Origin: an uncultured Lachnospiraceae bacterium
GTDB lineage: Bacteria > Bacillota > Clostridia > Lachnospirales > Lachnospiraceae
DNA length: 55,147 nucleotides
NCBI GenBank assembly: GCA_947586255.1
Contig: CANPXP010000015.1
Location: forward strand, 1 to 55,147
Direction: 5' to 3'
Positions 16,165 through 25,033 of this stretch are shown in pieces. How positions within the stretch are numbered: position 1 is the first letter of the stretch; each line of letters starts with the position of its first letter. Made by a program: the position numbers and the translations under genes. The notes beneath the pieces were generated by a model. It was not told the DNA's origin. It made no database searches and saw nothing but the letters and a program-made list of their open reading frames with translations.

Positions 16165-17468
16165 CTGTAGGAAAGCCCTGCCAGAATATCCGACACAAAT
16201 TTTTCATCCGGGCTTCCTGCCGCTTTCTGCAGGATCAATTCTGTCACCTGGCAGTATCCGCCGGTATAGGTCGCATCTGTCAGGAACACTTCCTCCATGA
16301 TCTTCTTGTAGATGCCGGAGACCTGCCACTGTGCCCAGGCGTCCCGATATGCGCCGTCATACGCATATTCCGGACGGATCTCCCGTCCGGCGGCGTCTAT
16401 TCCGAGGGCGATGCGGAGCATTGCAACCACGAACAGTCCTCTTCTGAGAATCCTGTCGTTGATTACGCCGCACATTGCGTCGATCTCCTCTTTTTCCGGC
16501 AGGACGCCCTTCGCCTCCAGCCTGCCGGTCCTCGCCTGCTCCTCCATCTGATTCTGATGGGACGCGCACAGCGGACGAACCTCATACCGCGCGTCGACAT
16601 AGTCCCACAGGAAAAACGTATTGATGTATTTTCGGAAATTTTTCTCCCTGCAGGGCGCAGACTCTCCGAGATAACACTTGCCGTCCCGCACATGCAGCAG
16701 ATTCTCCAGGGACAGGTCGAAGTAATCCTTGATGCAGGGCTGCGTCCCCCGGTATCCGTTGTAGCCCGCGGGCACCAGGCTTAAGTTCCCGACGGTGTGC
16801 GTCAGCCCGGCGAAACGCCTGAGCGACGCGCTGCCGATATAGTTCTCGTCCGCCTCCACCAGTTCTTTGATCCGGTCCGCCCTGTCGCGCTGCCTGCCGT
16901 TGCCGCCCTCCTTGAAAAACACCGTATTCTTAAAATTGTTCCATTTATAAGTGTCCCCGTAATGAGAGATCAGATACAGGCTGAACGTGATCCAGAAGGA
17001 ATTCATGGTATCCGGCCCCATCGGAATGGAAGGGTCGTAGCACGAATCCGCGAACTGCCTGATCGTCGCGTATTTGAAGGGCACGTCCTGCACCCTGCAC
17101 AGATCCCGCCAATACCAGAGCGTTCTGTAAATCTCCCGCGGGAACCAAGAGTAATAACCCTGCTTCAGATAATCCTTTCTGGCGGTTCCGTCACAGTCGA
17201 AGTCGCAGAATTTCGGGAGCCCCTTGTACTGGAGAAAATTGGCAAGCGGCGTACCGCCGCGAAGCGCCTTCAGACTGTCCATCCTCTGCCGGTAAAAAGC
17301 CTTGTCTCTCCCGCCGGATATCTTCTCCCGGCCGGAGAGCTCTTCCAGATAGGTATACCACAGTTCTTCATCGAACTGCTCTTTGACGTCAAACACTTCA
17401 TGCCTCTCCTCCGCGGCCATGAGAAATGCCCGCAGGCTGTCATATTTTGGCGTTTGTCTTGTCATCAT
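16161..17468 (-). CDS. Conserved protein of unknown function, 435 residues
   Basis: A soluble, aromatic-rich protein with no signal peptide or membrane helix. GGAG five bases upstream supports the ATG at 17468. Noteworthy stretches are LANFLQYKGLPKFCDFDCDG, PREIYRTLWYWRDLCRVQD and HTVGNLSLVPAGYNGYRG. The last is faintly like the H-x-x-GNL-(T/S)-L ... N segment of DUF1524/HNH-type C-terminal domains, but I cannot confirm a full catalytic set. I do not assign a function. Its stop lies within the -35 box of the ispE promoter. Confidence 0.75.
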   Translation of the reverse strand: MMTRQTPKYDSLRAFLMAAEERHEVFDVKEQFDEELWYTYLEELSGREKISGGRDKAFYRQRMDSLKALRGGTPLANFLQYKGLPKFCDFDCDGTARKDYLKQGYYSWFPREIYRTLWYWRDLCRVQDVPFKYATIRQFADSCYDPSIPMGPDTMNSFWITFSLYLISHYGDTYKWNNFKNTVFFKEGGNGRQRDRADRIKELVEADENYIGSASLRRFAGLTHTVGNLSLVPAGYNGYRGTQPCIKDYFDLSLENLLHVRDGKCYLGESAPCREKNFRKYINTFFLWDYVDARYEVRPLCASHQNQMEEQARTGRLEAKGVLPEKEEIDAMCGVINDRILRRGLFVVAMLRIALGIDAAGREIRPEYAYDGAYRDAWAQWQVSGIYKKIMEEVFLTDATYTGGYCQVTELILQKAAGSPDEKFVSDILAGLSYS

Positions 17469-17649
17469 ACCCTCTCCGTCTCTGCCGATTTCGCTTCATA
17501 TTCTTTTATTTTAATATATTTTTTCCGCCTTTCCTACCCCAAAAAACTCTTTTCGCCTCTCCCGCCATGTCCCGAACGTCCCTTTTTTTGTCATAAAAAA
17601 GCGGAAAATTTTCATTTTTGCTCCTAATTTTTTCAAAGATGTGGTACGA

Positions 17650-17694
17650 TATAATAAATAGATGTGGGGAGCTGTCCCCTATTTGGTAACCAAA
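17650..17694 (+). promoter_or_regulatory. -10 box and structured leader of the 204-residue protein gene
   Basis: A perfect TATAAT (17650-17655) has only a T-rich, weak -35. The expected transcript starts near 17662 and opens at once with two compact hairpins: GGGGA/TCCCC (17666-17679) and TTTGG/CCAAA (17682-17694). Such 5'-terminal hairpins can stabilise abundant messages. The AAGGAGGG site follows at about 17718. Confidence 0.42.
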
Positions 17695-17731
17695 AATTTA
17701 TCACTACAAAATATTCCAAGGAGGGATACCA

Positions 17732-18346
17732 ATGAGCGTAAACGGAATTACAGGTGCTGCAAATACTTATGATGTGTACCAGACAAGTCAGGCTGCCAAC
17801 ACGAAAGCCGCACAGGAGAACACTTCCGAAAAGACTGCGGAAGACAAGAACGAGTCCGGCGTTGTCTACGAGGCGTCCAAAGAGAGCACTGCAGCCGCAA
17901 AGACTTACACCCAGAACACTGATCTGGTAAACAAGCTGAAGGCGGACGCGGAGGCGCACACAAGGCAGCTGCAGAGCATTGTCGAGCAGCTGATGACCAA
18001 GCAGGGCCAGACCTACAACACAGCCAATGGCATCTGGTCGTTCTTGGCAAGCGGCAACTTTACGGTAGACGCCGCCACACAGGCACAGGCGCAGAAGGAC
18101 ATTGCGGATGACGGATACTGGGGTGTTGAGCAGACGTCCGACAGAATCATCGATTTCGCAACCGCGCTGACAGGCGGCGACCCCGACAAGATCGAGGAGA
18201 TGCGCGAAGCATTCAAGAAAGGTTACAAGCAGGCGGAGGAGACATGGGGCGGCGAGCTTCCCGACATCTCCAAGAGAACATACGATGCTGTGATGGAAAA
18301 GTTTGACAAGATGGCTGAGGAAGCCGGTCTTACCACGTCAAACTAA
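17732..18346 (+). CDS. Conserved clostridial protein of unknown function, 204 residues
   Basis: A hydrophilic protein with an AAGGAGGG site. The first ~60 residues are Ser/Thr/Ala/Gln-rich and low-complexity (MSVNGITGAANTYDVYQTSQ...). The rest is helical and more conserved in character: NTDLVNKLKADAEAHTRQLQ, then ASGNFTVDAATQAQAQKDIA and DDGYWGVEQTSDRIIDFATA. There is no signal peptide and no membrane helix. The start resembles proteins seen in flagellated or sporulating Lachnospiraceae, but I know no function. It is a single-gene unit with its own promoter and a strong terminator, suggesting high and independent expression. Confidence 0.82.
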   Translation: MSVNGITGAANTYDVYQTSQAANTKAAQENTSEKTAEDKNESGVVYEASKESTAAAKTYTQNTDLVNKLKADAEAHTRQLQSIVEQLMTKQGQTYNTANGIWSFLASGNFTVDAATQAQAQKDIADDGYWGVEQTSDRIIDFATALTGGDPDKIEEMREAFKKGYKQAEETWGGELPDISKRTYDAVMEKFDKMAEEAGLTTSN

Positions 18347-18382
18347 TCTGTATTATCATAATTTTCCTTGCATCAGTTAAAA

Positions 18383-18416
18383 GAAGTCAGGTCTCACGGC
18401 CTGACTTCCTTTATTT
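18383..18416 (+). terminator. Bidirectional Rho-independent terminator
   Basis: GAAGTCAGG (18383-18391) pairs perfectly with CCTGACTTC (18400-18408) around a short loop. T-rich tails follow on both strands. It separates the 204-residue protein gene from the convergent spermidine-synthase-like gene. Confidence 0.88.
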
Positions 18417-18449
18417 ACGCGTGCAATGAGCCAAGCTGATCTGCACGGT

Positions 18450-20051
18450 TTACAGCGCGTCGATGACGCCCTGCACTCCCTGTTCCTCATAGATTCTCTT
18501 ATAGTAAGCCACCTCGTCGCGGATCACTTCGTCGATCAGGCGCATGCCGAGAAGCTCCACCGGCGCCTTGTCATCCGTCATGACATAAGCGCCCGCCTCA
18601 TAGGGCTGCAGACCGCCGGCCACCGTCTCCATCATGGCGGACAGTTCCCTGTCACTGATATTTTCCCGGTGTCTTGTCAGATTCTCAAGCATCTGCGGAT
18701 TGTCGGAGGCAAACAGTTCCCTGTTCGTGGAACCCCGGACGTCCACGGTGTATACCTCACCGAACACGGCGGCAATGGTGTCCGCCAGATACTGGTTGAT
18801 ACTGCCCTCCCTGCTGCCGCGCATATTCATGTTGACCACCATCACGCCGTCCTCGGCCAGATGCTCTCTGACCAGCGCAAAAAACTCAATCGAGGACATC
18901 TGAAACGGGATTGTGATATCCTGATAGGCGTCCACCATGATGACGTCATACTTTCCGTCTATGGCGTTCAGATACGCCCTGCCGTCGTATGTCGTCACCG
19001 GCACATCCGAAGGCAACTCAAAGTATTCCTGCGCAAGCGCCGTGATCTTCTCATCGATCTCCACGCCCTCGATCTCCATATCGCCGTAGTAGCCCCGGCA
19101 CTGGTGCGCGTAGGTCCCCGTTCCCATGCCGAGAATCAGAACCCTGCAGTCTCCCGGCTCCTCCCGTCCGGTCATGAGCGGAGCGGCCATCGCATAATCG
19201 TAGTACATCCCCGTCAGCCCGTCTTCCTTCATCAGCATCGACTGCACGCCGAAAAGCACGTTCGTCGACAGGATAATGCTTCTGTCAGTTTCTTTTACCT
19301 GCAGATAGTTGTATATCGACTCTCCCTCGTAGGTCAGATCCTTCTCCCAGAAGGCGAAGCTGTCCGACCGGCCAAACAGGCAGCAGAGGAGGAAGAGAAC
19401 CACGGCCACGATGCTCCCCACCGTGCCTCTTCTGCCGCTCGCAAAATAGAGCAGCGACAGCGCAAGCAGTATCCCCGCAAAGATGAGAAAGGTAACGGAA
19501 GTGCCCACCGCCGGTATGGAGAGAAATGTCGGCACGAAGGTGCCTATGATGCTGCCGATCGTATTGAACGCTCCGAGCGTCCCCACGACCCGGCCGCTGT
19601 CCTCCAGGCTGTCCACAGAGTATTTCGCCAGCGACGGCGTCACCGTCCCCAGCAGGAAGAGCGGGAACACAAAGATCACCATGCACGCCGCAAACGCCGC
19701 CCAGATCAGGAAATTGGTGCTGACCGTAAAGATTAAGAGCGCGGAAATCCCGAGAATGATATACTTGCCCGCCACGGGAATCGCCGCAATCCAGACCGCC
19801 GCGATCCGGATTCTCCTGTACAGCCTGTCCGGATCCGGATTTTTGTCGGCGCTTCTACCGCCGTAGATATTGCCCAGCGCCATCGCGATCATGATCGTTC
19901 CTATAATGATCGTCCACACAATCTGGGAGGAACTGAAATAGGGCGCCAGAAGCCTGCTGGCGCCGAGTTCCACGGCCATCACCGACATGCCCGCGAAAAA
20001 TTCCGTCAGGTATAGAAAAACTTTATTTTTCAGAATCGGTATCTCTCTCAT
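18450..20051 (-). CDS. Membrane-fused spermidine-synthase-like protein
   Basis: A 533-residue fusion. The first ~240 residues form about seven to eight membrane helices of transporter-like type (FLYLTEFFAGMSVMAVELGASRLLAPYF...). The C-terminal half is a class I methyltransferase-fold polyamine-synthase-like domain (VLILGMGTGTYAHQC, VEIDEKITALAQEYF, YDVIMVDAYQD). Such fusions are common in bacteria; their substrate and reaction are mostly untested, and an aminopropyltransferase role is not certain. The start at 20051 (MREIPILKNK) has GGAG eight bases upstream. The upstream promoter would begin transcription at about 20107, ruling out the longer GTG start at 20105. Confidence 0.85.
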   Translation of the reverse strand: MREIPILKNKVFLYLTEFFAGMSVMAVELGASRLLAPYFSSSQIVWTIIIGTIMIAMALGNIYGGRSADKNPDPDRLYRRIRIAAVWIAAIPVAGKYIILGISALLIFTVSTNFLIWAAFAACMVIFVFPLFLLGTVTPSLAKYSVDSLEDSGRVVGTLGAFNTIGSIIGTFVPTFLSIPAVGTSVTFLIFAGILLALSLLYFASGRRGTVGSIVAVVLFLLCCLFGRSDSFAFWEKDLTYEGESIYNYLQVKETDRSIILSTNVLFGVQSMLMKEDGLTGMYYDYAMAAPLMTGREEPGDCRVLILGMGTGTYAHQCRGYYGDMEIEGVEIDEKITALAQEYFELPSDVPVTTYDGRAYLNAIDGKYDVIMVDAYQDITIPFQMSSIEFFALVREHLAEDGVMVVNMNMRGSREGSINQYLADTIAAVFGEVYTVDVRGSTNRELFASDNPQMLENLTRHRENISDRELSAMMETVAGGLQPYEAGAYVMTDDKAPVELLGMRLIDEVIRDEVAYYKRIYEEQGVQGVIDAL

Positions 20052-20113
20052 CTCATCATCTCCGTCGTATTTTCCCGCGCCCTCCCGCAGAAGGACGCGG
20101 GCCACTCCTATAC

Positions 20114-20142
20114 AGTATATAGAATTTCTCCGTATTTTACAA
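20114..20142 (-). promoter_or_regulatory. Promoter of the spermidine-synthase-like gene
   Basis: TTGTAA (20137-20142) and TATACT (20114-20119) are spaced by 17 bases on the minus strand, in the 148-base gap after sipL. Confidence 0.65.
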
Positions 20143-20199
20143 TCGCATCTTGCCGCCGCCGTGCGCGGGCAGCAGATGAGCCGCTGGGAATCGCCGGCC

Positions 20200-21753
20200 T
20201 TACAGACTTCCCTTCACCACCAGGATCTTGTCGCCGGCCTTGATGTCCTCGGAGACAAGCTCGTTCACTTCCTTGATCTGCGCGATCGGCACATAGTAGC
20301 GCTTGCCGATGTCCCACAGCGTATCCTCCGGTCCGGCGATGCAGATCACCATGCCAGGCAGCTCGTTCAGCTTGTTCAGATCCAGATCCTCCACCTTGAT
20401 ATCCGTGATCAGATTGCTCTTCTGCACGGCAAAGACGAGCGCCTTAAACTGCAGCGCGGCTTTCACGTCCAGCTCGTCGCCGTCCAGCATTGTCACGGTC
20501 AGCTGCTCAATGCTGCAGTGCAGCTTAAATATGCTGGTCGCCGTGATATTGTCCGCCTCGATCACATACCGGAAGGGGATCTCGTTCTTCGTGGAGTAGA
20601 ACGATTTCGAGCCGCCGCACAGATAGAGCGTCGTCACGACAAGCGTTCCGGAGACGGCGATCCCGTTCTCCACGACAGTCTGCTCGCCAAGATGCAGCTC
20701 GCCGTCGGAATGAATCAGCTGGTACACCGGTATCTCCGCGTTCTGAAGCTTCACATGCTCGGCGATCTTGCACTTGCCGCTCCCGCTCACGAGCAGGCTT
20801 TTCAGCTGCGCCTGCGTGGTGAGCGCCTCGATCTCCTTATGCACGCCGTAAATGTCCGACAGCACCTCCAGATTTTCCTCTTCATACAAATGAATGTCCA
20901 GATCAAGCACCGGCTCCACACAGAAGACCCTCTCCTCACCGTCAAAGTCCTGGCGCACCTCCACGTTGCACTGGCCAAGACCGTAGCAAATATCGGGAAT
21001 CATGTTCTCTCTGCAGCCCTGACACTCGATGATGCCGCTGAAGGGCACGGTGTTCTCATACCAGAGCGTCCTGTCGCTGTCGCCTTCCCCCTCGTAGAGG
21101 AAAAAGGCTTTCATCTCTCCCTGCACGGAAATCTTCTCCTCCAGCGCCTTGAACTCCACGTGGTCAAAGGTGATGTGATGCCAGATCGTGCGGAACACAT
21201 TCGGCAGATTGCCGGACAGCTCCATCTCCTCCTTCAGCCGGAAGATATCTTTTTTCTGCAGCACAAGCTGTGCGACCGGATAGGTCCGCTTCCGATACTC
21301 CACCGGCTCGTCGTGATAAACGTCCACCGCGGCGTCCTGCTCGATGTGCTCTTCCTTCTCCAAGGCAAAGGACACCACCGCCTGGGCGCTGAGTTTTCTG
21401 GAGTTAATCAGACCGACCGTCAGGTCCTCAATCTCCCAGTCCACCAGGATGATGTCGCCGTTTCCCACGCCGTCCATGTTGACCTTTTCCTCATAGGGAA
21501 CCACCGCCTCCATGCTGGCGCAGGTCCCCTCCGCGTCGGTCAGATACAGGACGGACACGATCAGTCTGCCGCGCAGATTCACCGCGTTCTCCCCGGCGCG
21601 TATCTCCTCCATGACGACTTCTCCCTTGCTGTTCAACAGATGCACAGCGTCGGGTTTATTATCTGAAATATTGACATCTTCTTCCAATACAACCTGTGTA
21701 CCGGCCTTGCTGCTGATCCGATCCATATGTATCTTCTTTTTTACTAATTCCAC
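20200..21753 (-). CDS. sipL: SipL-like spore coat morphogenesis protein (DUF3794 repeats + LysM)
   Basis: A 517-residue protein matching SipL in length and plan: three DUF3794 (SPOCS) modules followed by a C-terminal LysM (about residues 468-515, VICIAGPEDTLWDIGKRYYV ... AGDKILVVKGSL). In Clostridioides difficile SipL is made in the mother cell and binds the coat ATPase SpoIVA through its LysM domain to localise coat around the forespore. The start is GTG at 21753 with GGAGG nine bases upstream. A sigma-E-type promoter lies just ahead. spoIVA itself is not in this window. Confidence 0.85.
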   Translation of the reverse strand: MELVKKKIHMDRISSKAGTQVVLEEDVNISDNKPDAVHLLNSKGEVVMEEIRAGENAVNLRGRLIVSVLYLTDAEGTCASMEAVVPYEEKVNMDGVGNGDIILVDWEIEDLTVGLINSRKLSAQAVVSFALEKEEHIEQDAAVDVYHDEPVEYRKRTYPVAQLVLQKKDIFRLKEEMELSGNLPNVFRTIWHHITFDHVEFKALEEKISVQGEMKAFFLYEGEGDSDRTLWYENTVPFSGIIECQGCRENMIPDICYGLGQCNVEVRQDFDGEERVFCVEPVLDLDIHLYEEENLEVLSDIYGVHKEIEALTTQAQLKSLLVSGSGKCKIAEHVKLQNAEIPVYQLIHSDGELHLGEQTVVENGIAVSGTLVVTTLYLCGGSKSFYSTKNEIPFRYVIEADNITATSIFKLHCSIEQLTVTMLDGDELDVKAALQFKALVFAVQKSNLITDIKVEDLDLNKLNELPGMVICIAGPEDTLWDIGKRYYVPIAQIKEVNELVSEDIKAGDKILVVKGSL

Positions 21754-21785
21754 CGGAAAAAACCTCCGTGCGTATACTTAATATA

Positions 21786-21813
21786 AATGTATGCCGCACG
21801 GAGGCCGTATATG
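21786..21813 (-). promoter_or_regulatory. Candidate sigma-E (mother-cell) promoter of sipL
   Basis: On the minus strand CATATA (21808-21813) and CATACATT (21786-21793) are separated by 14 bases, fitting the sporulation sigma-E pattern (ATA-type -35, CATAC(A)-type -10). The expected transcript starts about 25 bases before the GTG start codon. sipL is a known sigma-E target in C. difficile. Confidence 0.52.
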
Positions 21814-21870
21814 TTTTTATTTTCCGCTGCCGGAACGCCTCCCGGCGCAGCGGGCAGTCCTGCGCGCGGT

Positions 21871-22776
21871 CTATTCCTCCACCGCGCCGATCAGCTCCGT
21901 CACATTCTCCACATGACAGCGCCGCATGTACTCCTCGATGCCCTCGATCACCTCGATGGTCGCGCGGGGATTGACGAAATTCATCGCGCCCACGGCGACC
22001 GCGCTGGCGCCGGCCATCAAAAACTCCACGGCATCCTCGCCGCTTGCAATGCCTCCCATGCCGATCACGGGAATTTTCACCGCGTGGGAAGCCTGATAGA
22101 CCATGCGCACGGCCACGGGCTTGATGGCGGGACCTGAGAGTCCCCCCGTCCTGTTGGCCAGCGCAAACCTCCTCCTGTAAATGTCGATCTTCATGCCCGT
22201 AATCGTATTGATCATCGAGAGCGCGTCTGCCCCAGCGGCCTCCGCCGCCCGCGCCATCTCCGCAATGTCCGTCACGTTGGGGCTCAGTTTCATGATGACG
22301 GGCTGTTTCGCCTTCGCCTTGATCTGCGAGGTAATGTCATAGAGGCAGTCCGCCTTCTGCCCGAAGGCGATGGCGCCCTCCTTGACGTTGGGACAGGAGA
22401 CGTTGATCTCCAGCATGTCCACCGGCTCGTCGCCCAGACGCTCCACCACCTCCAGATAGTCCTCCACGGTTTTTCCGCAGACGTTGACAATGATTTTCGT
22501 GTCGTACCGCTTCAAAAAAGGGACGTCACGCTCGACAAAGACGTCGATGCCGGGATTCTGCAGGCCGATGGCGTTCAGCATCCCCCCGTAAGTCTCCGCC
22601 ACCCGCGGCGTCGGATTGCCCGGCCACGGCACGTTCGCCACGCCCTTCGTCACCACGGCGCCCAGCCGGTTTAAATCCACGAAATCGCTGTACTCCATGC
22701 CGGAGCCGAAAGTTCCCGACGCCGTCATGACGGGATTCTGAAGCGTCACCCCCGCGATCGTCACTTGTGTATTCAT
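21871..22776 (-). CDS. pyrDB: Dihydroorotate dehydrogenase B, catalytic subunit
   Basis: FMN-containing subunit that oxidises dihydroorotate to orotate in pyrimidine synthesis. Length is 301 residues, as in class 1B enzymes. Visible motifs include TASGTFGSGMEY near the N-terminus, the NVSCPNVKEGA segment with the catalytic cysteine, KLSPNVTDI with the FMN-binding lysine, and the phosphate loop GMGGIASGEDAVEFL. Its start overlaps the pyrK stop by one base (TGATG), which fits the heterotetramer they form. No clear terminator follows before sipL. Confidence 0.95.
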   Translation of the reverse strand: MNTQVTIAGVTLQNPVMTASGTFGSGMEYSDFVDLNRLGAVVTKGVANVPWPGNPTPRVAETYGGMLNAIGLQNPGIDVFVERDVPFLKRYDTKIIVNVCGKTVEDYLEVVERLGDEPVDMLEINVSCPNVKEGAIAFGQKADCLYDITSQIKAKAKQPVIMKLSPNVTDIAEMARAAEAAGADALSMINTITGMKIDIYRRRFALANRTGGLSGPAIKPVAVRMVYQASHAVKIPVIGMGGIASGEDAVEFLMAGASAVAVGAMNFVNPRATIEVIEGIEEYMRRCHVENVTELIGAVEE

Positions 22777-23558
22777 CAGATATTCACCTCTCTCGCTTCA
22801 AATACCGGCCCGTCCGTACAGATGCGGGCGTTGTGCACATGGGAATGGCTGTCCACATCCCTCGTCGCGCAGACACAGCCGAGGCACGCTCCCACGCCGC
22901 AGGCCATGCGCTCTTCCAGGGAAATATATGCCTCTATGCCCTGCGCTTCGGCATACTGTTTGATCGCCCGCAGCATCGGCATCGGCCCGCAGGCCATGAT
23001 GACGTCCGCGCTCAGTTCGTTGGCCCGGATGATATCCATCACATTGCCCGCAACGCCCACACTGCCGTCCTCCGTGGCGATATACACCTGTCCGTATTGC
23101 CCCAGATCATCCTGCAGGAAAAGATCCTGATTCCTGTAGCCCAGCAGGATCTGTTTCTCCGCCTCCAGCTCCTTCGCCAGCTGCAGCATGGGCGGAATCC
23201 CGATGCCGCCGCCCATGAGAAAAACCTTCCTGCCCGCGGCGCGCTCTGTGGGGAAGCCGTTGCCGAGCACCCCCAGCACCTCCACCGTATCATTCGCCTT
23301 ATACGAGGAAAATTCCGCCGTTCCTCTGCCCGCGATGCGGTATACGAGCCGCAGCCTGCAGGCCTCCGCGTCCGCCTCGCAGACGCTGATCGGCCGCGGC
23401 AAAAGCGTCGCCGCGCTGTGCGGATAGACCGCCACGAACTGCCCCGCACGCGCTTCCCGCGCAAGCTCCGTCTCGATCCTCAAGTCGTAGATCTGATCCG
23501 CGATCCGCTCCTGCGAGACGACCGTCGCCGTCACTTTTTTCTTTATCTGCCTGTCCAT
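22776..23558 (-). CDS. pyrK: Dihydroorotate dehydrogenase B, electron transfer subunit
   Basis: Iron-sulfur flavoprotein that passes electrons from PyrDB to NAD+. It has a ferredoxin-reductase FAD domain (LLPRPISVCEAD), an NAD-binding domain (FLMGGGIGIPPMLQLAKELE) and a C-terminal [2Fe-2S] cysteine cluster (MACGVGACLGCVC, then ARICTDGPVF). 260 residues is normal for the family. AAGGA lies nine bases before the ATG. It sits between pyrC and pyrDB in one operon. Confidence 0.95.
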   Translation of the reverse strand: MDRQIKKKVTATVVSQERIADQIYDLRIETELAREARAGQFVAVYPHSAATLLPRPISVCEADAEACRLRLVYRIAGRGTAEFSSYKANDTVEVLGVLGNGFPTERAAGRKVFLMGGGIGIPPMLQLAKELEAEKQILLGYRNQDLFLQDDLGQYGQVYIATEDGSVGVAGNVMDIIRANELSADVIMACGPMPMLRAIKQYAEAQGIEAYISLEERMACGVGACLGCVCATRDVDSHSHVHNARICTDGPVFEAREVNI

Positions 23559-23588
23559 GTCAATGATTCCTTTCTTCCTTCTGTCCGC

Positions 23589-24896
23589 CTAATCCCGCAT
23601 ACCGCCGTCATATGCGATCCTGCCGCCGCAGATCGTGCAGGCGATCACCCCCGGCAGCGTCTCGCCCACGAAGGGCGAATTGGACGCTTTCGACGCGAAA
23701 GTGTGCACCGTCCACTCTCCGTGCGGATCGAAAATCACCAGATCAGCGGGGCCGCCCTCCGCCAGATATCCCGCGTCCAGATGATAGAGTTTCGCCGGCG
23801 CGAGACTCATTTTCCGCAGCAGTTCCGCCATGGTCAGATATCCCTTGTTCACCAGTTCCCGTATGCCGAGAGACAGGGCTGTCTCCAGTCCGATGATGCC
23901 GCTGGGCGCTTCCGTCAGCGGCCGCGCCTTCTCCTCGGCGCTGTGGGGCGCGTGATCGGTGGCAATCATGTCTATCGTGCCGTCCCTGAGACCCTCGATG
24001 ATGGCCTGCCGGTCAGCTTCCTCCCTGAGCGGCGGATTCATCTTCGCCAGCGTGCCGTGCGCTATCACGGCCTCCTCCGTCAGGGTGAAGTGATGGGGCG
24101 TCGCCTCCGCGTAGATGTGCGGGCTCTTTTTCTTCGCCTGCCGCACCAGCTCCACGGCCTCCCTGGTGCTGATGTGCTGAATGGACAGGTCGGCCCCCTC
24201 CTCCACGGCGATCATGAGATCGCGCTCCACCATGGAAATCTCCGCCTCTCTGGGGGAACCGCCGATCCCGAAGCCGGCCGCGGCCCTGCCCGCGTTGACG
24301 CCGTTATCTGTGATGAGCGCCGGATTTTCCTCGTGCAGACTGACGGGTCTGTGACACGCGGCGGCTCTCTTTAACGCCTCCCGCAGCAGCCGCTCATCCA
24401 TCAGCGGAATGCCGTCGTCCGTAAACCCCACCGCCCCCTGAGCGCTCAGTGTCTCCATATCCGTCAATTCCGCGCCGCGAAGCCCTTTCGTCACGTTCGC
24501 GCAGGAATAGACATGGATATCCGTCTCCGCGCCCTTGTCGATGACGTAGCGGAGCGTCTCCGCGTTGTCCACGGGCGGCTTCGTGTTGGCCATCAGCACC
24601 ACCGAGGTGAAACCGCCCCGCGCCGCGGCCTTCGCCCCCGTGTATATGTCCTCCTTGTAGGTAAATCCCGGATCTCTGAAGTGGACGTGTACATCCACCA
24701 GGCCTGGCGCGACAATCCGGCCGCGCAGATCAATCACGTCGCCGACCCGGGGCACTCCTTCCGGCGCAGCCGCGCTCCCGCGCACCGCTTCCCCGCACGG
24801 GACAATCCGCGCGATCCTGCCGTCTTCTATGAGAATGTCTCTGTATCCTTCCGTTCCCGACTGCGGATCAATCAGATAACCGTTCTTCAGTAACAT
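23589..24896 (-). CDS. pyrC: Dihydroorotase (type I)
   Basis: Zinc amidohydrolase that closes carbamoyl-aspartate to dihydroorotate. The metal-binding DVHVHFRDPG block follows the usual IVAPGL strand. NTKPPVDN, SLHEENPAL, ATPHHFTL and the catalytic aspartate in IATDHAPHS are all present. I prefer the ATG at 24896 (MLLKNGYLIDP), which has GGGAG just upstream; the ATG at 24920 has no site. This gives 435 residues. It opens the pyrC-pyrK-pyrDB operon. pyrB, pyrF and pyrE are not in the window. Confidence 0.95.
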   Translation of the reverse strand: MLLKNGYLIDPQSGTEGYRDILIEDGRIARIVPCGEAVRGSAAAPEGVPRVGDVIDLRGRIVAPGLVDVHVHFRDPGFTYKEDIYTGAKAAARGGFTSVVLMANTKPPVDNAETLRYVIDKGAETDIHVYSCANVTKGLRGAELTDMETLSAQGAVGFTDDGIPLMDERLLREALKRAAACHRPVSLHEENPALITDNGVNAGRAAAGFGIGGSPREAEISMVERDLMIAVEEGADLSIQHISTREAVELVRQAKKKSPHIYAEATPHHFTLTEEAVIAHGTLAKMNPPLREEADRQAIIEGLRDGTIDMIATDHAPHSAEEKARPLTEAPSGIIGLETALSLGIRELVNKGYLTMAELLRKMSLAPAKLYHLDAGYLAEGGPADLVIFDPHGEWTVHTFASKASNSPFVGETLPGVIACTICGGRIAYDGGMRD

Positions 24897-24956
24897 GTCT
24901 CTCCCATCCTCTGTTTCCATGGCGTTACAAGCCGCCTGCCGTCAGATATCATAACC

Positions 24957-24985
24957 ATATTATCATAAATACCGCGCCGCGCCAA
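24957..24985 (-). promoter_or_regulatory. Candidate promoter of the pyrC-pyrK-pyrDB operon
   Basis: TTGGCG (24980-24985) and TAATAT (24957-24962) are 17 bases apart on the minus strand, about 60 bases before pyrC. I see no PyrR-type attenuator in the short leader. Confidence 0.48.
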
Positions 24986-25033
24986 TTCTTTTGTCTGACA
25001 ACGTCAATATGCTCGCCGCCCAAATACCCGCCG

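Noticed and set aside
21813-21850. GC-rich hairpin after pyrDB as terminator
   Set aside because: The stem is followed by A-rich, not U-rich, sequence on the minus strand, so it does not fit an intrinsic terminator for this operon.
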